The notes under the pieces were generated by a model. The model saw nothing but the letters and a program-made list of their open reading frames with translations, was not told the origin of the DNA and searched no databases. Shown here piece by piece: positions 56,082 to 64,000 of a stretch of DNA of 64,000 bases. This stretch comes from Physcia stellaris. Taxonomy: Eukaryota > Ascomycota > Lecanoromycetes > Caliciales > Physciaceae. A program made the position numbers and the translations under genes. Every line of letters begins with the position of its first letter. Position 1 is the stretch's first letter. Location: the NCBI GenBank assembly GCA_018902385.1, contig JABSSW010000003.1, forward strand, positions 434,001-498,000. The letters are read 5' to 3'.

Positions 56082-57392
56082 ATGGCGAAGCCTAGCCTAC
56101 CTCTCTTGTTGGTTCAGACAGAGCCAGCTTGTTCTTCTCGCGAGCAGCCCTCCGGATCAGCTCCTGCACTTGTCCCAGGGCGCTACCTGTCGGGAGTCAT
56201 TGAGGATGACGCTGGTGTTACTTCCAGTGCTGAGCCTTTGTTAACCTGTACTGCTGAGGGCGATATACTCTCACCCTTCGAGTCTCATTCTCCCTGCGAC
56301 GACACAGATATGTGTGAAGGAAATTGTTCAACAGTCGAAGAAGGTTCGCCAGACACACCACGAGCTTGCGAGATCAACGCGCCGTCCTTATCATCAGATT
56401 TCAAGACCTTCACTAGCGAAGATCTACCGATACCGCATTGTGCTGTATCTCTGGGTCAGAGCACGAGTAGCAACAGCTCCTCCGCAAGCTCTGTCATAAA
56501 CTACGATGCAAATACTCGATCAACCCTTAAAGCACCCTGCCGCTGCCCATTTATCGCTGCCCATCGAATCATAGAAGCAGCCAAGCGGTGTGCTTTGGCA
56601 CACTTAGCCCGTGGTCATGTCTACAGAACATGTGAAGGCGAACAGCGTCCGATAATGTTCCGTTGGATGCATGAGCTCATCGTCAGAAACATGGATCAAG
56701 CGTATGAATCATGCGCGGTCGAGATCAGAAGGGTTGCAGAGACCGTGAGGCCCAATGGCTGGCCAGTCCACGATGGGAAGATCCCAGCGGAACAGTACCT
56801 TGGCCATGTGCAGCCCTGGATGCGAGCGACAGCCCGTCGACATGCTCATTCGGCGGCAAAAGCAGCAATTACGCGACTCGATCAGCGCGGTGTCTCTACA
56901 ACAGGTACTACGCCCCCTTCGGTCAATCTCAACCTCCCAGGATTATTAGATCCCAACCTGCTGCGTCATCCATGTCAGTGCAAGGAAAGTCACGCACTCA
57001 GTATAGCTTCGAACATCCTCCGCGACACCATGAGCAAATTATGTCCGCTCATATCCACCTCGACCACTTGCTCTCTTGGAGAAGATCATGAGAGATCAGA
57101 TTCCCAGTTATGGAAGTTTATGAGAGCTCATATCTACAGCGCGATGCTGGACGGCCTGAAGGGGATTACCGAGGTTGACGACGTGAGCCACCTCTGCTCC
57201 GGGCAGGCGATGATGCATGTCCGACCGTGGATGACTCAAGAAATCAAGCGCCACTGCCTTATGGCTGCACACGTACATTCCAAGAGACTGCGCTGGAAGA
57301 TGAGAGATCTCCGCATCAGTCAACTCCAAGATTGGCTAGAAATTGTATATCGACAGGAAGCCGAGGACGACGCGATGATCAAAAACATCTAA
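56082..57392 (+). CDS. Orphan protein with an internally duplicated CxC...HVxPWM module
   Basis: Single exon, 436 residues, not recognised. Residues 1-150 are Ser/Pro/Thr-rich and look disordered. Two related modules follow. Module 1 (about 152-270) has PCRC, a helix with FRWMHELIVRNMDQAYESC, then GHVQPWMRATARRHAHSAAK. Module 2 (about 297-410) has PCQC, LWKFMRAHIYSAMLDGLKG, then MHVRPWMTQEIKRHCLMAAH. The order, spacing (CxC to HVxPWM 90 and 82 residues) and the Arg-His plus Ala-Ala after PWM agree, so this is an internal duplication. Conserved Cys and His might bind a metal, but no known zinc-finger spacing fits. No signal peptide or TM. The start at 56082 is the first Met of the frame. Function unknown. 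Confidence 0.65.
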   Translation: MAKPSLPLLLVQTEPACSSREQPSGSAPALVPGRYLSGVIEDDAGVTSSAEPLLTCTAEGDILSPFESHSPCDDTDMCEGNCSTVEEGSPDTPRACEINAPSLSSDFKTFTSEDLPIPHCAVSLGQSTSSNSSSASSVINYDANTRSTLKAPCRCPFIAAHRIIEAAKRCALAHLARGHVYRTCEGEQRPIMFRWMHELIVRNMDQAYESCAVEIRRVAETVRPNGWPVHDGKIPAEQYLGHVQPWMRATARRHAHSAAKAAITRLDQRGVSTTGTTPPSVNLNLPGLLDPNLLRHPCQCKESHALSIASNILRDTMSKLCPLISTSTTCSLGEDHERSDSQLWKFMRAHIYSAMLDGLKGITEVDDVSHLCSGQAMMHVRPWMTQEIKRHCLMAAHVHSKRLRWKMRDLRISQLQDWLEIVYRQEAEDDAMIKNI

Positions 57393-58559
57393 CCGCGGAA
57401 ATTGGTAGAGGCGCAGTGCCGATGAATGGTTGTACAGACTGTCTGGATGCATGTCACAAGCAGATATTGAATTGGCAAAAGAAGAATTCACTCCGATGAG
57501 AATGGCGAGAAGACAATGAAAAGCTGGAAAGCGATCCACGAATGACATGGCTTTCATGTCTACAATGAGTCAGCAGTTTGTTCACGAGCGACTTCATAGA
57601 TGTATGATAGGCTGGGCGTATCAGCTCGCTTTCCTAGAGTATTTAGTAATAGTACTTAATTGATATACTTTACATGGTACCATTATGTTGAAATGGGTAG
57701 TCACGCCTGTGTAAGAATGGGAATATGAAATGCCAAAGATTAGGAAACATTGGTGAATCCTACCAACGGAGTCAGTAGATAGGCGAGATGTATTCCGTAC
57801 ACCGATGGATGAATAACTGTAATAGTATTACTACCGCATCTATGAGTTGTCAAGAATGGGCCCAGTCCCGCGTTGACATATGCTGGTGGCGTTGCATGCA
57901 AGACCCCGAAGCCGTGAAGTTGTGAAGCTGTGAACTCGTGGACAGTCGACCGTCAATCGCCTAGGAGCAGCACGCCAAGCCGTAGCTCAAAGTCGGCTCT
58001 CGGTCTTCGGATTCTCAACTTCAAAGATTATCGCTGAGAGCTTCTTTCCATTCGTAGCAAGCAATTTGTTTGATCCCAACAGAGTCATTACGGTAAATGT
58101 ATGGTGGTGTGCTCGCAGCATTCACGCCAAAATGCACCTATCACATCCACGCGATCGTGCCTAGAACGTGCCGAGACGAGTGAAACGGTTCACGAGGTTG
58201 GATGCCTCTTTCAGGCGCTTCGTGCCCTGCATGACAGCTTTGACGATCAGACCTCTTCGCTCCAATTAGCCTCTCCTCGCAAGATCGCTGGGATTTATGT
58301 TCCACGGAATATTAAAATTCAGCTTGCATAGAAGCAACAGCAGGCATGCAGATTTGGGGTTTCATGGAGCCTCAGCACGCTTGCCCGGAACTTGCCACTC
58401 AGTTGCGCACCCATCCCCTCTCCCATAGGAATGTGATGAAGTATCCACCACATTTGCCCCCACAGTCTTTTACCTTCGCTGTTGCCAAAATATGCTTCTT
58501 CAAGAACTCATTTGCATAGACCGTTCTTTAGCCCTTTCTGGCGCATCGACCTCTTTCCG
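57393..58559. other. 1.2-kb intergenic region
   Basis: No supported gene. A short imperfect tandem of GTGAAGTT/GTGAAGCT/GTGAACTC lies at about 57914-57938. A frame upstream of 58560 could extend the next protein's N-terminus to 58482. Confidence 0.35.
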
Positions 58560-61260
58560 ATGAGACCCAACTTCGCCGAATGCGGCGCCCTTTATACCAG
58601 CTCAAACAATACCTTCGTGCAGTACATATACAATGGGACTGTCCCCGGTGTTTTTTCGAATTCCAGACGGCCGAAACTGATCACTTACGAAGGATGCAAA
58701 GCCTTATGCGGGTCAGGGAGCGAATACTACGCCTGGAAAGACGCGGCCGCGACGATTACTACCTGGGTTTTACCCATAATCGGATTGCTTGTTCAGGCTC
58801 CTTTTGAGAGCAATGCCTTCCGCAGGACTGTTTTCGCCCTTGCTCGATGGATTGGGAGTCCGATGGCCACTTTATCGTACACCTTATGGAACATCAAGAT
58901 CACCAGCAAATGCGCCATGATGGTTGATATGGCCACCCAATACGACGACTTCCCTGAACAGGATAGCCATTTTGGACAGATCAGAGATTCCTTCTACATT
59001 CTCAGTGTCATGAATCAATGTAAGTCCATACGCTCTTTCAAGCTTCTGGCGTTTTCGTCGACTCTCTCTTTCAGGTCTTGCTCACTATTTCATAATTTTA
59101 AACATCAATCAAATTAAAGTCCCCATTCATAGATCGGCTAAATAGTGACAAGCCATGGCACTCACCGCTAATTCTGTCTTCATAGACTCGATCAAGGAAA
59201 AGATGCCTGCCGTCGAAGCCGAGAAGCTACTCCGTATCGCACTGTTCAGCGACACGTTGAGATTGAGTCACGCGGAAGATGGTATTCTACCAGACAATTC
59301 GACCCCATCATTGATGCTATCAAGCTCGAAATTGGTGCTCAAGCGCCAAGCATTAGCTCAGTCGCTTCGGGAAAACCGTAAGAAGGGCGTGGTTCCGGTC
59401 TTCGTGTCGCTGATGTGGTTTCTCTTCTCTTTGTCTATTTCAATTCAAGCCTCTTTTGGGGAGATAGGATCCAATCAGACAGCGCACGATCTTGCACTTG
59501 GGCTATTGCTAGGATGGCTGCCGATAATGATCCTCGTTACAATCGTGGACCGCAATCCTACTGCGATCGAAGCGATCCGCCGCAAACTCAACAACTTGGT
59601 CGATGAGACCAGAAGCGCATTGCTTGACCCGGAACTACGAAATTCATACATGACCGACACGAGGCGTACGGTGAGGGATTTTGACTGGACCGAATGTTTG
59701 AGGGATGAGGACTTCTTCTATGGCGATTTTTTCACCCACTTTTCTGGCCAGGGCCGTGTCCGTTGGCACTATGGTGTCGCCCACTCAATCCTCGCAGGGA
59801 TCGAGTCAAAGTTCATGGCCGCAGAGGGTAGAAACTGGCTAAGTGACCCGGACATGGCTCTGGTATGTAATAATCCTTGGTAGCAACTGCCCAAGCAAGC
59901 AATAAAGCTGACAATGATCGTCTAGACGAATATGGTTGACGGACCCGGGGATGGGCACTTTGCCGGCCTACGGTCCATTGATCTTCGAATGATCTGGCAA
60001 CTACTTAGTTCCATCCTCATTGTCGTTGGGACCGCGTTCGGAGCCTTCATCCTATCCTGTAAAATCCATGTCTTCTTCATTCTCGTTTGCGATACTAACA
60101 ATCTGCAGATTTTACTCCCACTGTTGGCCTTGGCTGCAGAAGTGGTGGATACCTAATCTACGTCTTACTCACGCTGATTAACCTGCTTGTAGAAATGTTC
60201 GTATGGTGGTTCTCTCGGGAGGGCCAGGTACGGTCATGGGTCAGACGGCAGTCGGCTGGAGGTGTCCTGACTAAGGTGGCCTCTCGTGCGCGAATAAGTG
60301 TGAGTCGTCACGAGAGCGATACATGGACCGGCAGCATAATGTCTAGGGTGCGCAATGGCTTCCATGCATTGTACGAGATGAGTGGTAAGGACAAGGCCGC
60401 ACTCTTAATTCTTCGACCACTGGACATCATCGCCTCGATTTGGCTGGCCTACATCGTGGCTGCTCAGACCTTTGGCTCCTACCAGAACTGCGATTGTATG
60501 TCTAGTACCTGGGGACTACATGGGGTAGGTGTTCCTTGCTCTTGTGTTCAAGCGCACACAGCTAACGCGGTAATCGTATAGGGCTACATGGACTTCGAAA
60601 CGTTGGTTTCCCCAAGCAGTACTTGCCTTCGAGACCGCTTGACTAACTTGTTCGCGCTTTAGCTATGATTTCTATCGGGCGCACGGCGTAGCCTACTACT
60701 GGGCAGCAGGCACAGGACTCTCCACAGGGATCATGGGCGTCGCCTTCGTCTTCGTCGTGATCGAATACACAACGCAAAGCCATCTCAGCACGGAAGACTA
60801 CGCGGACGCCATGAAAGGTCTGAAACGAACACGGCAATTCAAGAAGCAAACAGCCTGGCTCAGGGACGTGCCGGATTACATCATCGATTTCTTCGTGCGG
60901 ATGTGGTCCAAAGCATCGGGAAGCAACCCGAAATACACACGAGACCATCAGGCGGGGAGATACAGTCAGGGCGGCAGACGAGGGCTGCTGTGGACCTGGT
61001 CAACCAAGCGTCAACGGGGGAGGGGGACCGACGACGGTATCCTCGAAGGGATCCCTTTGCATCGACAAGACTCCCCGCAAGCAAGCAGGCAGGGCTATCT
61101 GACCAGGAGCGCTCGCTCGCCGAGCACATCGAAGGATACCGAGTTGGAGCCTTACACGTCGCCCATCAGTCATGAGGGCGAGTATCCGCCCGAGCTGCCG
61201 ACACAACCTGTTGAGGCGCTGGAAGAAGGGAGGTATAGGGGTTCTTATAGGTATTTGTAG
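58560..61260 (+). CDS. Polytopic membrane protein of an uncharacterised fungal family
   Basis: Six exons: 58560-59019, 59153-59862, 59926-60058, 60109-60524, 60582-60601 (20 nt) and 60663-61260; 778 residues. The family, common in Pezizomycotina, is known to me only by sequence: an extracellular Cys-bearing N-terminus (FAECGALYTSSNNTFVQYIY, YEGCKALCGSGSEYYAWKDA), TM WVLPIIGLLVQAPFESNAF, IGSPMATLSYTLWNIKITSK, then VPVFVSLMWFLFSLSISIQA, HDLALGLLLGWLPIMILVTI and VDRNP. FSGQGRVRWHYGVAHSIL precedes more TM pairs (TPTVGLGCRSGGYLIY; EMFVWWFSREGQ) and YRAHGVAYYWAAGTG. The last 150 residues are a basic, Ser-rich cytoplasmic tail. At least seven TM segments. An alternative start at 58482 adds 26 residues. 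Role unknown; transport or sensing would be guesswork. Confidence 0.82.
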
Positions 61261-61702
61261 CTATGGCTAAGGTTTCTTCTAATTATCTATAATTCTATTA
61301 ATTCGATGAGCTCGTCATAGTAGCAGTATACTGAATTCGATAGGAGTAGAGTGATCGCTTACTGCTACAATTTGGTTGTAAGTCCAATAGTTGTCCATCT
61401 TTTAAGCACATGCGGCTCCGTGGAGGTAATCACAAGGTACCGTGAGTGAATGGTACTTCCGTGCTTTACTCGCAGTCGTTCCTGACGGCATTGGTTTTTG
61501 AAGGGGTTTTCATGCCTATCACGCCCAATGACAGTGGTTCTCATCGGCACCGAGCAAGAAAAAGCATATAAATCTATCTGCATGCATCATTTCTAGCCCC
61601 AGCACTACCAAGCACTAGAAATTCGTACCTCGACCACAGCTTTCATTCCCTAACCCATATCCCTCCACGCCCTCATTCACCCAGCACCACCTCCTCACCC
61701 TC
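61261..61702. other. Convergent spacer membrane-protein gene / SLY1
   Basis: Tail-to-tail 3' flanks, pyrimidine-rich near 61620-61700. Nothing else seen. Confidence 0.4.
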
Positions 61703-63971
61703 CTACATCTCCCTCCCCAACCTCGCCAACTCCCCCATCAAGAAGTCCTCCGCATTCACCAAATCCGTGCTCCCATACACAACCCTCCTCCTCGGTCCCC
61801 CTGCGCCGCGCCCGGTCCACTCGTCCTCTTCGTCCACTCCTGCAGATTCCCATACTCATCCATACTCCCTCCGCCGACCGTAAACACGATCGCCTCGCTG
61901 AACCCCTGCCTACGCTGCCCAAACGTCGCGTTCGTGCCCGCGCTCTGCATTCCCTGCTGATGGCGCGCTTGGCTGGGCGCAGGCATCGTGCCCCTCGCGT
62001 TCGCAGATCGGGGGTCGAAGTAGAGGTAGTCTTCCGTCTTTGCGATGGCGGAGGAGGACGCGGACGTGGGATCCATGAGTGACTCGGTGATTTTGGTGAG
62101 TGTGATGTCTTTGTTCGCGGGAAGGAAATTCTTGACGCCGGAGATTAGGTTGTCGAAGTTTGCGCCCAGGGCGCCGTCGCGGAGGCGGTCGGTCAGACGA
62201 CTGGAGATGGAGGAGAAGCCGCGGAAGAGCTCGTTGCTGGTGGAGGGGGTGGGAGGGGCTTGTGTTGGGGCGGAGGTCATCATTGTCATGCGTGTTATTT
62301 CGCGGACACTGCGGATGACATGGAAGTTTTGTCAGTGAGATGATGGTGAAGGGAGGAAAAGGAAATAGAAAGTGATGTATATATAGGACTAACCTTTTCA
62401 CGTAGGCGAGGGGAGTAACGTCGCAGCCTGCGCTCTTCAAGGCTTCTTCGAACCGGTCCATGTCTGCTCTTGATAGTTCTTGCTCCGTGCTGAGAAACCA
62501 GATTATGAATAGGCGGAGTTTGTCGAGAGGCTCTTTGCCTTTGGCTTCGTCGTTGAGAAGCTCGAGAATCTGCGCTTTGGTCTGCTTGGTGATATTCTCC
62601 TCGATTTGAAAGAAGTTGTCGAGCTGGCGATTCTTGATGCCTGCGAGCAATGCTGTAGCAATGTTCATGTGCATGTCGAGGGTTGCTTTTCTCTCTCGTA
62701 GCTCGGGTATCTTGGCGATGACAGCTTTCATATGCAGAGCTGTCGAGGAAGTGTCACTGGCATCCAGATCTTCTATAGAAGATTTACCAGATTTCTTAGT
62801 TATTTCGCTTGATTCCTCTTTATACTTCGTGAGTTCAACATCGATATCCTCGGCGACCTGTGGGAAAGGTACACCCGCATTTCTGGACCAGAAGAAATCA
62901 CTCGAGTTGAGATCGTAGGCCCGCTCCTTGCTGCCCTTAGAAGGATTATCTTCATCGATGAGCGTTTGGACAGTAATGCGATTCAGGCGCATCTTCAGCA
63001 CGTCATGTACGAGAGATTGATAGGTCCACGAATGCGATAGCATCGGTATAAGATCGATGTTTCGGTCTACTATGATGAGGACTGGCCGTGATGCTGGGGT
63101 CACAGCCGCTGACGATGGCCGCTGACCCTGCGACGAGAAAAGGTTATCCTTCGAATTCAGAATATGATCTCGGAGTTTCCGATCAAGCTTTGCAGCGATC
63201 ATCTCTGCTGCACCGCCTTTCGGACAACGAATTATAGGGATTGCGCCTGCGGTTCTCATGAGCGAATTCTCTCCCGAGAAGGACACGGCCGGCCCTACCC
63301 ATTGTAACAACCACACTGAATAGCCCGCTCACTATCCTATCAACCAAGATATCAAGATCTTCATCTTTCACTTGGGCGCTATTGAGAGCCCAGTACGTCT
63401 CCTTCCCTAGCCCGAGGCTAAATAGATCTGGTTCAGCAACGATGAAGTTCAGATATTGATCGTAGACTTGAGCGACCTGTTCTGAGGTTCCTGATTCCGC
63501 GATCTGTGCCGCGAAATCTTCCATCAAGGGCCGAGGTATCGAATATAGGAAGTTGATGTAGGCATCGGCGTAGAGGTTCCGTGCCAGGTCAGCGTTGATG
63601 GCATTGAGATTAGCAGCCGTAGGCTCAAGAAGATACAGCACGGGGACATCGGGTATTGCGTGCCTCGTGGAGTTGATATTCCTGGGAGCCGATGTCAACA
63701 CCATTCTGGCTTCGGGTTTTTGAGTCCTGCGTGCTGTGAACTCACAGGTGGATTGTTACGCCCCATCCTCGCAGGTCGTTGACTCTCAGGACACTTGAAA
63801 TTACATCACGTCCAAGATTGTCGAATACGAGGACTTTCCAGATTGGATCTCCGTCGGAATTTAGGATAGGAGTGGTTTTTGGTATGAGGCCGTTGGCAGC
63901 GGTCGGGTCATGTTGGCTAGAAGATTGTTCGGGCGCGGAATGGTTAAGGTTCAGAATTTTCTCGATTGAAG
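61703..63971 (-). CDS. SLY1: Sec1/Munc18-family protein Sly1, 5' end outside window, apparent frameshift near 3' end
   Basis: SM protein that binds Sed5-type syntaxin for ER-Golgi fusion. Exons in the window: 63746-63971, 63299-63681, 62393-63246 and 61703-62308. The acceptor TTGTCAG before 63971 shows that at least one more 5' exon lies beyond the right edge. Family blocks: VLVFDNLGRDVISSVLRVND, RHAIPDVPVLYLLEPTAANL, NLYADAYINFLYSIPRPLME, AIPIIRCPKGGAAEMIAAKL, PVLIIVDRNIDLIPMLSHSW, HDVLKMRLNRI, VKSVREITRMTMM, then VFTVGGGSMDEYGNLQEWTK. After that the frame as given reads GPGAAQGDRGGG and stops at 61756. The expected SLY1 tail RRRVVYGSTDLVNAEDFLMG, ending ELARLGREM at 61703, lies in another frame, consistent with one base missing in the C-run at 61798-61802. 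Confidence 0.9.
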
Positions 63972-64000
63972 CTGACAATTAAGAAAGTCAGCGTGGCGGT

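Noticed and set aside
61756-61830. A 20-nt intron in SLY1 as the cause of the frame change
   Set aside because: It has GT and AG ends and restores frame, but is far below the usual minimum intron size in fungi; a homopolymer error is simpler.

Overview
The window is nuclear DNA of a filamentous ascomycete (Pezizomycotina). The support is many short GT-AG introns of about 50-110 nt, a class III chitin synthase, an Osh3-type oxysterol-binding protein, an Opy2 membrane anchor, the fungal mitoribosomal protein mL58, a fungal-only polytopic membrane family and small secreted proteins. A Dothideomycete is my best guess, but the sequence does not settle the class. There are about 24 genes on both strands. 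Gene models were built by reading splice sites against remembered family consensus; no alignment was run.

Layout. 0-10 kb: proteasome alpha-1 (SCL1, cut by the left edge), a mitochondrial PPR protein, a C2H2 zinc-finger protein and the CCR4-NOT subunit NOT3/5. 10-14 kb: D-aminoacyl-tRNA deacylase (DTD1), cyclophilin-40 (CPR6) and mL58. 14-23 kb: a disordered conserved protein, a Bud2-like C2-RasGAP and the Cys-Gly dipeptidase DUG1. 23-33 kb: OPY2, class III chitin synthase and the NEDD8 E2 UBC12. 33-39 kb: an accessory stretch with an unidentified Cys-containing protein, an SDR, a 513-bp TA-flanked MITE with perfect 41-bp inverted repeats, and a small secreted protein with a Kex2-like site. 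39-47 kb: a WKF-domain protein, gamma-tubulin complex protein 3 and a GT2 glycosyltransferase of the type needed for hyphal growth on surfaces. 49-61 kb: a probably decayed F-box/LRR-like gene, OSH3, an orphan protein with an internally duplicated CxC...HVxPWM module, and a multi-TM fungal family protein. 61.7-64 kb: SLY1, cut by the right edge.

Most genes are unlinked housekeeping genes. One theme recurs: polarised growth and cell wall (chitin synthase, GT2, RasGAP, Opy2, GCP3, Osh3, Sly1), though there is no sign of a functional cluster. The most unusual features are micro-exons (5, 7 and 10 nt), an in-frame stop-free intron in the chitin synthase, the MITE, the duplicated-module orphan protein, and three host genes with reading-frame problems (SLY1, GCP3, F-box-like). 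I recognised no rRNA, tRNA, CRISPR array or retroelement.
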